Source: Actinomadura luzonensis
Lineage (GTDB): Bacteria > Actinomycetota > Actinomycetes > Streptosporangiales > Streptosporangiaceae
Length of the DNA: 64,000 nucleotides
Direction of reading: 5' to 3'
Assembly (NCBI RefSeq): GCF_022664455.2
Contig: NZ_JAKRKC020000001.1
Span: forward strand, 5,089,001-5,153,000
Shown: in pieces, positions 1 to 8,590 of the stretch
Numbering within the stretch: position 1 is the stretch's first letter
How the letters are laid out: every line of letters begins with the position of its first letter
Notes under the pieces: generated by a model
What the model was told of the DNA's origin: nothing
Seen by the model: only the letters and a program-made list of their open reading frames with translations
Databases searched by the model: none
Position numbers and translations under genes: made by a program

Positions 1-83
1 TCCTCGGCGAGTCCGTCTCCAGCAGGCGGTTCTCGACGGCGGAGGACCTGCTGGAGTGGGGCGCGGCCCGCGGCGCCGCCTGA
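1..83 (+). CDS. C-terminal end of an unidentified protein (partial)
   Basis: A reading frame open from the first bases ends at TGA 81-83 and encodes a 26-residue tail ending LLEWGAARGAA. Its third-position GC bias is normal for coding DNA here, and it stops just before the next gene on the same strand. The tail is too short to assign a family; only the 3' end of the gene lies in the window. Confidence 0.5.
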   Translation, partial: LGESVSSRRFSTAEDLLEWGAARGAA

Positions 84-94
84 GCCGCGTGCCC

Positions 95-961
95 ATGGCG
101 CATGCTGGGGGCGTGACCGGATTCGACAGCACGTTCCTGCGGTGCCCGGAGGGCAGGCTGCGCGTGTTCACCGCCGGCGCGCGCGGCCCGGCCGTGCTGC
201 TGCTCAGCGGCGCGGGCCTGGACAACGCGCTGCTGAGCTGGCGGCACCTCATCCCGGTGCTGGCGGCCGGGCATCGCGTGTACGCGCTCGACTGGCCGAA
301 GCAGGGCGGCAGCGTGCCGTGGCGCGGGCGGGCGACGCACGAGCGCCTGCTGCGCTGCGTCACCGAGGTCCTCGACCACTTCGGCCTGCCCTCGGCGAGC
401 CTGGTGGGGCTGTCGCAGGGCGGCGCGGTCGCGCTGGCGTACGCGATCGAGCATCCCGCCCGCGTGGAGCGGCTGGTCGCGCTCGCCCCGGCGGGGATCA
501 GCGCGTTCCCGCCCGTGGTGCACCAGGCGCTCTGGCTGGTGGCCCGGCTGCCGCTGCTCAACAGGACGCTGCCGCGGCTGGTCTTCAGGAGCCGGGCGAT
601 GATCGCCCGGTTCGTGGCGCGGGAGCTGTTCGCCGGGCCCGTCGCCGACCTCGACGACGTCGTGGACGAGATCGTCGAGGAGTCCCGGCACGCCCGCGGC
701 GGCTCCTCCGACTGGCAGAACGCCTCCATCGGCTTCCTGCGCATGCGCGTCGACCTGCGCCCGCGCCTGCCGGAGATCACCTGCCCCACCCTGCTCATCC
801 AGGGCGACCGGGACCGGGCGGTGCGGCCCGCGCGGACCAGGGCCGCGGCGAAGCTCATCCCCGGCGCCCGGCTGGAGATCCTGCCGGGTCACGGCCACTG
901 GGCGAACCGGCAGTCGCCCGGACGGGTCGGCGCGCTCATCGCCGGGTTCCTGAAGCCATAG
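95..961 (+). CDS. alpha/beta hydrolase
   Basis: Predicted cytosolic alpha/beta-hydrolase of 288 residues. The nucleophile elbow GLSQGG puts the catalytic Ser at about residue 107. A GDRDRAV segment (acid near 238-240) and GHGHW (His near 266-268) complete a Ser-Asp-His triad in the usual order. The oxyanion region LLLSGAGLDN replaces the common HG with SG. ATG 95 is chosen, but GTG 113 in the same frame is as plausible because neither has a good Shine-Dalgarno. It starts 11 nt after the preceding stop, so the two may be co-transcribed. Substrate cannot be inferred; esterase, lipase and haloperoxidase-like members share these motifs. Confidence 0.85.
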   Translation: MAHAGGVTGFDSTFLRCPEGRLRVFTAGARGPAVLLLSGAGLDNALLSWRHLIPVLAAGHRVYALDWPKQGGSVPWRGRATHERLLRCVTEVLDHFGLPSASLVGLSQGGAVALAYAIEHPARVERLVALAPAGISAFPPVVHQALWLVARLPLLNRTLPRLVFRSRAMIARFVARELFAGPVADLDDVVDEIVEESRHARGGSSDWQNASIGFLRMRVDLRPRLPEITCPTLLIQGDRDRAVRPARTRAAAKLIPGARLEILPGHGHWANRQSPGRVGALIAGFLKP

Positions 962-994
962 ACGGAATGATCTATCTGGTCTAGTTTGCCCGAC
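959..994 (+). promoter_or_regulatory. leaderless promoter for the BNR-repeat gene
   Basis: TAGACG (959-964, overlapping the stop codon of the hydrolase), a 17-bp spacer and TAGTTT (982-987) form a housekeeping-type promoter. ATG 995 lies 7 nt after the -10, where transcription would start, so the mRNA is probably leaderless. No Shine-Dalgarno is visible before ATG 995. Confidence 0.45.
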
Positions 995-2062
995 ATGAGG
1001 CTTCGCATCGTGTTGGGCGTGTTGTCAGCGGCCACCGTGCTCACGGCGGGCAGCCCCTCCCCCGCGCAGGCGGCCGGCGGCCCGCCGCGGCTCGGCTGGG
1101 AGCTCAAGGAGACCGGGGTGGGCGCCCGCCTGCGCGGCCTGTCCCCCGTCAGCCGGGACGTCGCGTGGGTCTCCGGCTCCGAGGGCACCGTGCTGCGCAC
1201 CACCGACGGCGGCCGGCGCTGGGAGAACGTCTCCCCGTCCGGCGCGGAAGGGCTGCAGTTCCGCGACATCGAGGCGTTCGACGCGCGCCGGGCCGTCGCG
1301 CTGTCCATCGGCGAGGGCGAAGACTCGCGCGTCTACCGCACCGAGGACGGCGGGCGCACCTGGGCCGAGACGTTCCGCAACGACGAGCCGCGGGCCTTCT
1401 ACGACTGCCTGGCCTTCTTCGACGCCCGGCACGGCCTGGCCGTGAGCGACCCGGTGGACGGCAGGTTCCGCGTCCTCGCCACGGACGACGGCGGGCGGAG
1501 CTGGCGGGTGCTGCCCCCGGACGGGATGCCGGAGGCGCTGCCGGGCGAGGCCGGGTTCGCCGCGAGCGGGCAGTGCCTGGTGACGGCGGGCGGCCGGAAC
1601 GCGTGGCTGGCCACCGGCGGGGCCGCGCGGGCGCGCGTCTTCCACTCCGCCGACCGGGGCCGGACCTGGACCGTCGCCGACACGCCCGTCCCGGCCGGGG
1701 ACCCGGCGCGCGGCGTCTTCGGGCTCGCCTTCCGCGACCGGCACCACGGCCTCGCCGTCGGCGGCGACTACCAGGCGGGCCGGCCGTCGCCCGACGCGGC
1801 GGCGCTCACCGGGGACGGCGGGGCCACCTGGCGGCCGGCCGGCGCACCGCCGCCCGCCTACCGGTCGGGGGTGGCGTGGCTGCCGTACCCGCCGTTCGCG
1901 GCGGTGGCGGTCGGGCCGTCGGGGAGCGACGTGACGTGGACGGGCGGCCGGACGTGGGAGACGTTCGACGGCGGCTCGTTCGACACGGTGGCGTGCGCGC
2001 GCGACGGCGCCTGCTGGGCCGCCGGCGAGCAGGGCCGCGTCGCCCGCCTCCGCCTCACCTGA
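995..2062 (+). CDS. secreted BNR/Ycf48-like beta-propeller protein
   Basis: A 355-residue exported protein. Residues 1-27 are a signal peptide (Arg n-region, VLGVLSAATVLTAG core, cleavage near AQAA). The mature part carries at least five Asp-box/BNR signatures: TDGGRRWENV, EDGGRTWAET, DDGGRSWRV, DRGRTWTV and GDGGATWRP. These mark a beta-propeller of the sialidase/Ycf48 type. In plants and cyanobacteria Ycf48 helps photosystem II assembly; in soil actinomycetes such proteins are annotated as oxidoreductases or glycosyl hydrolases without proof. I see no catalytic signature, so a binding or scaffold role outside the membrane is the safest reading. Confidence 0.8.
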   Translation: MRLRIVLGVLSAATVLTAGSPSPAQAAGGPPRLGWELKETGVGARLRGLSPVSRDVAWVSGSEGTVLRTTDGGRRWENVSPSGAEGLQFRDIEAFDARRAVALSIGEGEDSRVYRTEDGGRTWAETFRNDEPRAFYDCLAFFDARHGLAVSDPVDGRFRVLATDDGGRSWRVLPPDGMPEALPGEAGFAASGQCLVTAGGRNAWLATGGAARARVFHSADRGRTWTVADTPVPAGDPARGVFGLAFRDRHHGLAVGGDYQAGRPSPDAAALTGDGGATWRPAGAPPPAYRSGVAWLPYPPFAAVAVGPSGSDVTWTGGRTWETFDGGSFDTVACARDGACWAAGEQGRVARLRLT

Positions 2063-2150
2063 CCCGCTCCCTGGGGTCGGCCGCCCCCCTCCGCCCCGCC
2101 CCACGCACCGCTCCAGCGCGACCGACGCAGGTCCGCGCTCCCCTCGGGGG

Positions 2151-2309
2151 GCCGGCGGACGCCGCTCGGGCGGAAGCGGGCGCTGATCCGGGCGCCCGCG
2201 GGGCCGGCGAACGCCACTGGGGCGGGACCGGACGCCGATGCGGGCGCCCCCGGGGTCAGCGGACGCCGCTCGGGCGGAACTGGATGCTGATCCGCGGCCC
2301 CGCCGGCCG
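2151..2309 (+). repeat. three decayed ~52-bp tandem copies of the alkB 3' end
   Basis: Copy C (about 2256-2309) is the real 3' end of alkB. Copies B (about 2203-2254) and A (about 2151-2203) lie just beyond its stop. CGGACGCCGCTCGGGCGGAA occurs exactly at 2156-2175 and 2260-2279, 104 bp (2 x 52) apart, and the middle copy at 2208-2227 matches it 16/20. Read on the minus strand, each copy recodes an ARISARFRPSGVR-like motif, the catalytic C-terminal strand of AlkB. Confidence 0.75.
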
Positions 2310-2885
2310 CGTCGTCTTGGGGATGGCGTGCTCCCACGTGCGCTGGCAGCTCCCGCCCATCACGATGAGATCGCCGTGCCCGAGGTCGCGCCGGATGGAC
2401 GGACCGCCGCCGCGCGGCCGGAGCAGGAGCGGGCGCGGGTCGCCGACGGAGAGGATGGCGACCATCGTGTCCTCGCTGCTCCCCCGGCCGGTCGTGTCGC
2501 CGTGCCAGGCCACGCTGTCGCGCCCGTCGCGGTAGAAGCACAGGCCGGCCGTGCGGAACGGCTCGCCCAGCTCCTCGCCGTAGTGGGCGTCGAGCGCCCG
2601 CCGGGCGTCGTCGAGGATCGGGTCGGGCAGCGGCTCGTCCTCGCCGTAGAAGCACAGCAGCCGGGGGACGTCGACGAACCGGTCGTACATGCGCCGCCGC
2701 TCGGCCCGCCACGGCACCTCGGCGGCCAGGCGCTCGAACAGCGTGTCGGCGCCGGACAGCCAGCCCGGCCGCAGGTCGATCCAGGCGCCGTGGCCGAGCC
2801 GGGTGCGGCGCACCGACGCGCCGAGCGGCCCGAGCCCCAGCTCCTCGCCGAGACCCAGCAAAGATGCTTGGAACGCCACTGTCAT
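2256..2885 (-). CDS. alkB: alpha-ketoglutarate-dependent dioxygenase AlkB family
   Basis: Fe(II)/2-oxoglutarate dioxygenase predicted to repair alkylated DNA bases by oxidative dealkylation. At 209 residues it has the usual length. The iron triad is visible as H128 and D130 (WHGD) and H186 (TWEHAIPK). The 2-oxoglutarate-binding arginines are R198 and R204 in the terminal PRISIQFRPSGVR strand. ATG 2885 (MTVAFQ) is preferred over an upstream GTG at 2903. It stands alone between convergent neighbours. Its 3' end has been tandemly duplicated beyond the stop codon, described separately. Confidence 0.9.
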   Translation of the reverse strand: MTVAFQASLLGLGEELGLGPLGASVRRTRLGHGAWIDLRPGWLSGADTLFERLAAEVPWRAERRRMYDRFVDVPRLLCFYGEDEPLPDPILDDARRALDAHYGEELGEPFRTAGLCFYRDGRDSVAWHGDTTGRGSSEDTMVAILSVGDPRPLLLRPRGGGPSIRRDLGHGDLIVMGGSCQRTWEHAIPKTTRPAGPRISIQFRPSGVR

Positions 2886-3056
2886 GCCCCGAGTGTACGC
2901 CATGCTTCAAACACGTTTTCGACTTCCGGCCTGGCCGCTTCCGCCGGCGGCCGGCCCGTGCCAGGCTGGCGGTCGCCGGACCGGGTGGCGTCGCCCTCCG
3001 ACCGCGCCGTGAGGTGAGGAGGCCACCCGCCGCTTCGTCACGCGAAGGAGCACCGC

Positions 3057-3851
3057 ATGCTCACTCTCCCCCACCTCCCCGGCGCGCCCTGCTGGCTCGA
3101 CGTCTCCAGCCCCGACGTCGACGCCTCCGACGCCTTCTACGGCGGCCTGTTCGGCTGGCGTTCGGTCAGCCTCGGCCCCGGGCACCGCGACTACCGGCTG
3201 TGCCGGATCGGCGGCAGGACGGCCGCGGGCATCAGCCACGCCACCCCGGACGGCCCGGCCGCGTCCTGGCTGACCTACTTCCTGGTCGCCGACGCCGAGG
3301 CCGCCGCCAAGACGGTCGAGCAGGCGGGCGGCGCGGTCGCCGTCCCGCCGCGCGACATCGAGGGCCAGGGCCGCATGGCGGTGTGCGCCGACCCGGCCGG
3401 GGCGCGCTTCGCGGTGTGGCAGCCGGGCCGCAACGAGGGCGTGGGGCTGGTCGCCGAGCCGGGCTCGCTGAGCCGGGTCGAGCTGCGCACCTCTGACCCC
3501 GGCGGCGCCCGCTCCTTCTACCGGGCGGTCTTCGGCTGGTCGGTCCGGGACGAGCCGGTGGGCGGCACGTCCCGTCCGGTCCTCTTCCCCGCCGGGGGCG
3601 GCGCCGCGTCGGCCATGGGCGGCATCGCCGCGCTCGACGGCGACGACGCCGGCGGCGGTAGCGACAACGGCGACGGTGGCGAGCCGTACTGGCTGCCGTA
3701 CTTCGAGGTGCGCGCCTGCGACGCGAGCGCCGCGCTCGCGCAGCAGCTCGGCGGGACGCTGCGGGCGGCCGCCGGGCAGGGGGCGGGGCGGACGGCGTTC
3801 CTCGCCGACCCGTTCGGCGCGCGCTTCGCGATCACCACCGGCTCCGGCTGA
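3057..3851 (+). CDS. VOC-family protein with two glyoxalase-like domains
   Basis: A 264-residue protein with two vicinal-oxygen-chelate modules, residues about 8-120 and 138-262. Each opens with a beta strand (CWLDVSSPD; RVELRTSD) and has the FYxxxFGW helix (FYGGLFGWRS; FYRAVFGWSV). This duplicated layout is typical of the actinobacterial CFP-30B/hydroxylase-like VOC group; a reaction has not been established for most members. The start is fixed by AAGGAG at 3045-3050, 6 nt before ATG 3057. A Gly/Asp-rich insertion (DDAGGGSDNGDGG) interrupts the second domain near residue 200. Confidence 0.85.
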   Translation: MLTLPHLPGAPCWLDVSSPDVDASDAFYGGLFGWRSVSLGPGHRDYRLCRIGGRTAAGISHATPDGPAASWLTYFLVADAEAAAKTVEQAGGAVAVPPRDIEGQGRMAVCADPAGARFAVWQPGRNEGVGLVAEPGSLSRVELRTSDPGGARSFYRAVFGWSVRDEPVGGTSRPVLFPAGGGAASAMGGIAALDGDDAGGGSDNGDGGEPYWLPYFEVRACDASAALAQQLGGTLRAAAGQGAGRTAFLADPFGARFAITTGSG

Positions 3852-3876
3852 CGCCTCCCCCCAGACGCAGCGGGAC

Positions 3877-3920
3877 GGGGCCCGGCCTGTGCGGTACGCA
3901 GTCCGTACAGGCCGGGCCCC
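3877..3920. terminator. bidirectional hairpin terminator
   Basis: A perfect 14-bp stem, GGGGCCCGGCCTGT (3877-3890) with ACAGGCCGGGCCCC (3907-3920), and a 16-nt loop. It lies between the stop codons of the convergent VOC and CGNR genes and can serve both. There is no T-tract, as is usual in GC-rich actinomycetes. Confidence 0.75.
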
Positions 3921-3962
3921 GCCCGTCCTCGCACCCTGGGCCTTCCCGCTCCGCCGCCGCCC

Positions 3963-4504
3963 CTAACGCACGCCGGACGCGGCGCGGGAGCGGTGGGCCG
4001 CCACCCGCTCCCGGGTGGCGCAGCGGGCGCTGCAGTAGCGGCGCGGGCTGCCCCCGCCGAGGTCCAGGTACGGACGCCCGCAGCTCGGCGAGGCGCACAA
4101 CCCGCCCGGCACCCGCTGGTAGTCGGCCAGCAGCACGGCCAGCGCCATGGCCGACGACGCGAGGAACCACTCGGCGCACGGCGCCCGTCGCCGCCGTCCA
4201 CGTGCAGGTGCCAGTGCGCGGCGCCGCCGTGGTCGGTCAGCCGGGGCGGGCGCGCGGCGTCGGCGAGCAGCCGGTTGAGCAGGGCGGCCGCCCGGCCCGG
4301 GTCGGGGGCGGCCAGCACCTCGCGCAGCCGGGCCGCGGCGGCGCGCAGGGCGGCGACGTCCGCCTCGCCGAGGTCGAGGGCTCCGCTCTCGCCGTGCGCG
4401 TTCAGGACGCGCGTCACCGTCTCGATCGACGGCTGCTCGTGCAGCAGCGCCACGCAGAGGTCGACGGCCCGCGCGGCCGTCGCCTTGGTCGAGTGAGCCT
4501 CCAC
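3963..4504 (-). pseudogene. CGNR zinc-finger protein, frame broken by one base
   Basis: Residues up to WHLHVDGGDG read in one frame from GTG 4504. The rest (CAEWFLASSAMALAVLLADY and the zinc finger CASPSCGRPY...RRYCSARC) reads in another frame to TAG 3963. The combined span of 542 nt is one base short of 181 codons, so a single deletion near 4185-4200 explains it. The C-terminal Cys-x4-Cys...Cys-x3-Cys is the CGNR finger (PF11706) and the N-terminal half is the ABATE-type stress-response domain (PF07336). The intact family are putative one-component regulators. A sequencing error is as likely as true loss, since both halves are otherwise well preserved. Confidence 0.7.
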
Positions 4505-4535
4505 GCAAGCAGCGTAAGCCCGGCCCGGCCGCCGG

Positions 4536-5531
4536 TCAGCCGCCGCAGGCGGCGAAGACGAAGGAGTCCTTCAGCACCGTGTAGCGGTCCCTGACCCGGA
4601 CCGCGCCCGTCGCCGTGTCGATCTGGACGATGGTCATCCTGGTGCCCTTCGAGGTGGCGCGGGACATGTGCGCCGTCACCTGGGCGTCGCCCGTCCAGTC
4701 GACCATCTCGACCGAGCCCTCCGGCAGCGTGATCTTCCTGCGCCCGGTGACCTGGTCGGACTGCACGTCGTACGTCACCAGCTCCGGCTTGCGGCCCTGC
4801 ACCACGACGGCCACGCTGCGCCCGTCGGCGGCCAGCGCCTGCGGGGCGTTCTGGACGACGACCTGCGGCGGGGTGACCCGGGCGAGCTGGTCGCCGCTCT
4901 CGTCGTGGACGACCAGGTCGGTGACGGTGTCGTCGCCCTCGGCGCTGGTCAGCACCTCGTCGCCGTCGCCGCTGAAACCCAGCAGGGTCTGCCCGGCCGG
5001 GACCGCGCCGAGGCGGCGGCCGGTGGCGGTGTCGAAGACGAGGGTGGGGTGCGGTTCGTCGCCCTGGTAGGCGGCGGCCAGGCGGGAGCCGTCGTCGGAG
5101 AGCTGGAGCGTGACCGCGTCCTGGCCGGTGCGGGGCAGCGCGCCGGCGGGCAGCAGCCGGACGCCGCCGCCGAGCGTCCTGACGGCGAGCCGGCCCGCCT
5201 TGGTGAAGTACGCGATCCGCTGCCCGTCGCCGCTCACCGCGATCGGGGCCGGCAGGTAGGTGAGCTTCCTGCGTCTGGCGTCGAGCGCGACGCCCTGGGC
5301 GTCCGGCAGGGTGGTGGTCCTGCCGCTGTGCAGGACGAGCCGCCAGCCGCCGCACGGCCGGTTGCCGCCGTCGCGGCTCTGGCAGCCCTTGATGGAGGCG
5401 TACCTGACGCTGTCGCCGCCGTGGTGGGGCCCGGCGTGGGGGGCTGCGTGGGCGGCTGCGTGGGCCGGCGGCGTGACCGTCGCGGCCAGGACCGCCGCCG
5501 TGAGGGCCGCGAGGACTGTCGTTCTTCTCAT
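4536..5531 (-). CDS. secreted TolB/WD40-like propeller protein (paralogue A)
   Basis: A 331-residue secreted protein with a Sec signal peptide (MRRTTVLAALTAAVLAA, cleavage near AHAA) and repeated blade-like segments: AVSGDGQRIAYF, LQLSDDGSRLAAAY, GFSGDGDEVLTSAEG and ALAADGRSVAVVV. It is homologous over its length to the gene directly upstream: both share GCQS/SCPD...PCGxWRLxLxxGRxTT, LLGFSGDGDEVLT and PPQVVxxNAP, and both end in DRYxxxxxxFVFA/YAYY. The two are 5 bp apart. No enzyme motif is seen; an extracellular sensor or scaffold role is inference. Confidence 0.75.
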   Translation of the reverse strand: MRRTTVLAALTAAVLAATVTPPAHAAAHAAPHAGPHHGGDSVRYASIKGCQSRDGGNRPCGGWRLVLHSGRTTTLPDAQGVALDARRRKLTYLPAPIAVSGDGQRIAYFTKAGRLAVRTLGGGVRLLPAGALPRTGQDAVTLQLSDDGSRLAAAYQGDEPHPTLVFDTATGRRLGAVPAGQTLLGFSGDGDEVLTSAEGDDTVTDLVVHDESGDQLARVTPPQVVVQNAPQALAADGRSVAVVVQGRKPELVTYDVQSDQVTGRRKITLPEGSVEMVDWTGDAQVTAHMSRATSKGTRMTIVQIDTATGAVRVRDRYTVLKDSFVFAACGG

Positions 5532-5536
5532 GCCGG

Positions 5537-6538
5537 TCACTCCCCCGCCGCGTAGTAGGCGTACGCGCGCTCGCTGATGCTGTAGCGGTCGCTCTGCCGG
5601 ACGTCGCCGGAGAGCGGGTCGGCGGTGAGCACCCGTATCACCGCCGGTTCGCCCTCGTCGCCGCGCTGCGTCAGCACGTGGAGAGTGCCGTCGGCGGCGT
5701 ACCAGAGGGCGTAGGGCGTCTCGCCGCGGGTCAGCGGCAGGTCCACGGCGGCCGAGAGGTCGCCGCTGTCGAGGTCGTACAGCCGGACGCGGGACGGCCG
5801 CTTCGCGGCGGCGTCGCCCGTCGTGACCGAGGCGACGGTCCTGCCGTCCGGGGCCAGGGCGTGGGCGGGGGCGTTGGCCACGACCTGCGGCGGCGTGCCG
5901 CTGGTCGGGGCGCCGCCGAGCGGCCGGGCGTACAGGGCGGTGGTGTGGTCGGAGCGGTAGCGGGCGGTCAGCACCTCGTCGCCGTCGCCGCTGAAGCCGA
6001 GCGCGTCGTCGCCGGCGGGCAGCTCGACGACCTTGCCGGTGGCGACGGTGACGACCTTGGTGGGCAGGCGGGCGGGCTCGTCGGTGTAGTCGATGAGCAG
6101 CTTGTCGCCGGTGGGCGACAGCTCGATCTTCAGGTCGTCGGTGCCGACGCCCTTGGGACGCAGGCCGGCGGGCAGCGCCTTCGCCGGGCCGCCGACGCGG
6201 CGGACCATCAGGCGGTGGTCGCGGGCGCGCTCGTAGGCGACCACGCGCCCGTCGGCGCTGACCGTGAACGTGGTCAGGTCGCGGATCTCGCCGCCCGAGC
6301 CGTCGATCTGGCCGATCGCGGCGTCGCGGACGGTCGTCTGCCTGCCGTCGCGCAGCAGCAGCCGCCAGTGGCCGCACGGGACGACGGTGTCGTGCTTCTT
6401 GTCGGGACAGGACGCGAGCCAGGCGGCGCGGACCGGCGCTTGACCGGTGCGGGCCGCCGCGGCGGGAGCGGTCGCGAGACCCGCTCCGCCGATGACCGCC
6501 GCGGCCAGGAGGGCGGCGGCCGCCGAAGGGTGCCTCAT
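5537..6538 (-). CDS. secreted TolB/WD40-like propeller protein (paralogue B)
   Basis: First gene of the two-gene paralogous pair; 333 residues. The signal peptide (MRHPSAAAALLAAAVIGGAGLA, cleavage near AAAA) is followed by a conserved Cys pair (SCPDKK, VPCGHWRL) that could form a disulphide, and by propeller blades (TVSADGRVVAYE, IELSPTGDKLLI, GFSGDGDEVLTA, ALAPDGRTVASV). AAAGGAT lies 10 nt before ATG 6538 on the minus strand. The following paralogue starts 5 bp after its stop, so they are co-transcribed and arose by tandem duplication. Function unknown. Confidence 0.75.
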   Translation of the reverse strand: MRHPSAAAALLAAAVIGGAGLATAPAAAARTGQAPVRAAWLASCPDKKHDTVVPCGHWRLLLRDGRQTTVRDAAIGQIDGSGGEIRDLTTFTVSADGRVVAYERARDHRLMVRRVGGPAKALPAGLRPKGVGTDDLKIELSPTGDKLLIDYTDEPARLPTKVVTVATGKVVELPAGDDALGFSGDGDEVLTARYRSDHTTALYARPLGGAPTSGTPPQVVANAPAHALAPDGRTVASVTTGDAAAKRPSRVRLYDLDSGDLSAAVDLPLTRGETPYALWYAADGTLHVLTQRGDEGEPAVIRVLTADPLSGDVRQSDRYSISERAYAYYAAGE

Positions 6539-6688
6539 GGGGGTGATCCTTTCGCTCACCTGCTTAGACACCCGGGCGGGCCGGTGAGTTGGGTCACGAC
6601 TCGGCCACGGTCCGGCGGGCTCTTGACCGGGGCTGTCATCCATGTCTAGATCGAGGTTGTTGATCTCTGCGAGGGCGGAGGGCACGGC

Positions 6689-7506
6689 ATGGCAGCTGCC
6701 GCCGGAACGGTCGGGCTGACAGGCGGAGCCGCAGGTCGCGAGGCCGGCGGGCGGAGCGGTTGGCGGCGGGACCGGGCGCGGGCCGCGCGGGTCTCGACCG
6801 TGGTGGCGGGCGCTCTGCAGATCGTCACGGCCCTCGTGCTGGCGGCGCTGCCCGGCAGCTCGCCGGGCCTGGACGCGGTGGCACCGCCGGCGGGCGACCC
6901 GGGCGGGACGCCGCCTGCCGCGCTCCACCACCGTCCCGCCGCCTCGCCGGTCGAGGCCGTGCCGCCGGCGCCGCCCGCGCTGCCCGCGCTGCCCGCGGCC
7001 GTGACGCCGGTCGCGCCCCGGGCCTGCGCCCACGCCACACCTGCCGCGCGCCCGACCTCCACGCGCCCGACCTCCACGCGCCCGAGCGCCGCGCGCGCGA
7101 CCCCGGGCCCGCGCCGCCCGGGCCACGGCCTCCGTCCCGTCAGGCCGTTCCGGCGGCCGCCCGCACGTCGCGGGCGGCGGCTCCCGTCAGGAGCGCGAGG
7201 CCGCACGCCGCCCGCACGACGCCGGCCGGGCGGCCCGGCGGGAACCCGCACGGCACGCCTCCCGGCCAGACGCGCCGGCCGCCGGAGCAGGCCGCGAGCG
7301 GGAGCGACCACCCGGGGAACGACGCCGGCCCTGCCGCGAACAACGGCAACGGGAACGGCAACGGAAACGGCAACGGGAACGGCGGCGACGACGGGAACGG
7401 CGGCAACAGCGGGAACGACGGCGTCGGCGGCACGGGCGGGAACGGCGGGAACGGCGGCGGGCCGGATCAGCGTCCGGCGGCCCCGCCCGGGCGTTCCGGC
7501 CGTTAG
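6689..7506 (+). pseudogene. Pro/Ala-rich, Asn-Gly-repeat membrane or cell-wall protein, frame shift inside
   Basis: ATG 6689 follows a GGAGG at about 6675. The N-terminus has one hydrophobic helix (STVVAGALQIVTALVLAALP) followed by Pro/Ala-rich sequence. Codon bias moves from one frame to another around 7110-7150; downstream, the second frame encodes a tail with (NG)n and GGNGG repeats, ending at TAG 7504-7506. The total of 818 nt is one base short of a whole number of codons, consistent with one deletion. A 15-bp direct repeat (CCCGACCTCCACGCG) occurs at about 7050. I read it as a low-complexity cell-envelope protein; there is no recognisable domain and the exact frame is uncertain. Confidence 0.4.
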
Positions 7507-7511
7507 GCGGC

Positions 7512-7871
7512 TCAGAGCGGCCGGCGGCCGGCGAAGCCCAGGTCGGTGCGGTGGTACCAACCCAGCTCGGGCTCCCCCTCGATCCAGCACAGCCGCACCG
7601 AGACCCCGTCCAGCATCGCCGGGAAGTCCACCAGCACCGGCGCGATGCCCTTCACCTCGATGCCGCGCTCGGTCCAGCCGCTCAGGATCTCCTCGATGCG
7701 GGCCTCCAGCGCCTTGATCTCGGGGATGCCCCCGAGCTCGGAGGAGCCGCGGGCCTGCCGGTCGTGGGCGATCTCGGCGAGGTCGGCGCGGGCGGCGATC
7801 ACCGTGCCGGCGTCGTCGATGATCTCCGGCAGCAGGGCGCGGGCCTCGTCGAGGGTGAAGATCCGGTCCAT
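7512..7871 (-). CDS. DUF2203 family protein
   Basis: A 119-residue protein beginning MDRIFTLDEARALLPEI and ending with CWIEGEPELGWYHRTDLGFAGRRPL, the hallmark ends of the DUF2203 family (PF09969). The family is small, mostly helical and of unknown function. The gene begins 9 nt after the GntR-regulator stop codon on the same strand, so the pair is probably one transcript. Its stop lies 6 nt from the convergent low-complexity gene. Confidence 0.85.
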   Translation of the reverse strand: MDRIFTLDEARALLPEIIDDAGTVIAARADLAEIAHDRQARGSSELGGIPEIKALEARIEEILSGWTERGIEVKGIAPVLVDFPAMLDGVSVRLCWIEGEPELGWYHRTDLGFAGRRPL

Positions 7872-7880
7872 GGGCCCACG

Positions 7881-8561
7881 TTAGCGGTTCGGCTCGTAGG
7901 CGTGGACGAGCAGTTTCTCGGCGTGGTCGAGGTAGTCGTCGAGGTAGGCGGCGGCCTCGTCCGGCCGGCCGGTCTCGATGAGCGCGAGCAGCGCCCGGTT
8001 GCGCTCGACGAACGGCTCGTGGAAGGCCCGCGGGTTGTCCATGACGTGGAAGACCAGCCGCAGCTCGGCGAGGAGCTGGCGCATGACCTCGTCGAGGCGG
8101 GGGCTGTCGTTGAGCGAGACGAGGGCCTGGTGGAAGCGGATGTTGGCGGTGCCGACCCGCTGCCAGTCGTCCTCGGCGGCGGCCTGCTCGGCGTCGCGCA
8201 TGGCCTCCTTGATCACGGCGAGGGCGGCCGGCGACGGCGGGCGGCGCACGGCCGCGCCCTCCAGGACGCGCCGCACGCGGTAGAGGTCGAGGACGTCCTC
8301 GGCGGACGGCAGGCGGACGAAGACGCCGCGGTTGAGCTGGTGGTCCAGCAGCCGTTCGTGCCCGAGCAGCCGGAACGCCTCGCGCAGCGTGTTGCGCGAG
8401 ACCCGCAGCGCCTCGGAGATCGCCTCCTCCGACAGCCGCTGCCCCGGGCTGAAGAAGCCCTGGCTGATGCGCTCGCGCAGGATGTCGGCCACGCGCTCGG
8501 CCGTGCTGCTGCGCCCCAGGCGCGGCCGGTCCTGGGAGAGATCGGCGACGACGTCATCCAC
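7881..8561 (-). CDS. GntR-family (FCD) transcriptional regulator
   Basis: Winged-helix repressor of the FadR/FCD class, about 226 residues. The N-terminal HTH spans ERVADILRERI...LSEEAISEALRVSRNTLREAFRLL. The C-terminal all-helical FCD ligand domain contains the metal-site pattern (IRFHQALV, VMDNPRAFHEPFVERNRAL, AAAYLDDYLDHAEKLL). GTG 8561 (VDDVVADL) is preferred over a TTG at 8606 that would place coding sequence across the operator. It is divergent from the MHS transporter, and a FadR-type operator lies between them. Its ligand is probably what the transporter carries, likely an organic acid. Confidence 0.85.
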   Translation of the reverse strand: MDDVVADLSQDRPRLGRSSTAERVADILRERISQGFFSPGQRLSEEAISEALRVSRNTLREAFRLLGHERLLDHQLNRGVFVRLPSAEDVLDLYRVRRVLEGAAVRRPPSPAALAVIKEAMRDAEQAAAEDDWQRVGTANIRFHQALVSLNDSPRLDEVMRQLLAELRLVFHVMDNPRAFHEPFVERNRALLALIETGRPDEAAAYLDDYLDHAEKLLVHAYEPNR

Positions 8562-8590
8562 ATTTGACAGCGAATCATGGGGCAAAACTC

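Noticed and set aside
7300..7480. (NG)n-like DNA as a non-coding microsatellite or CRISPR-like array
   Set aside because: No spacers or regular repeat units; codon bias fits an Asn/Gly-rich coding tail.
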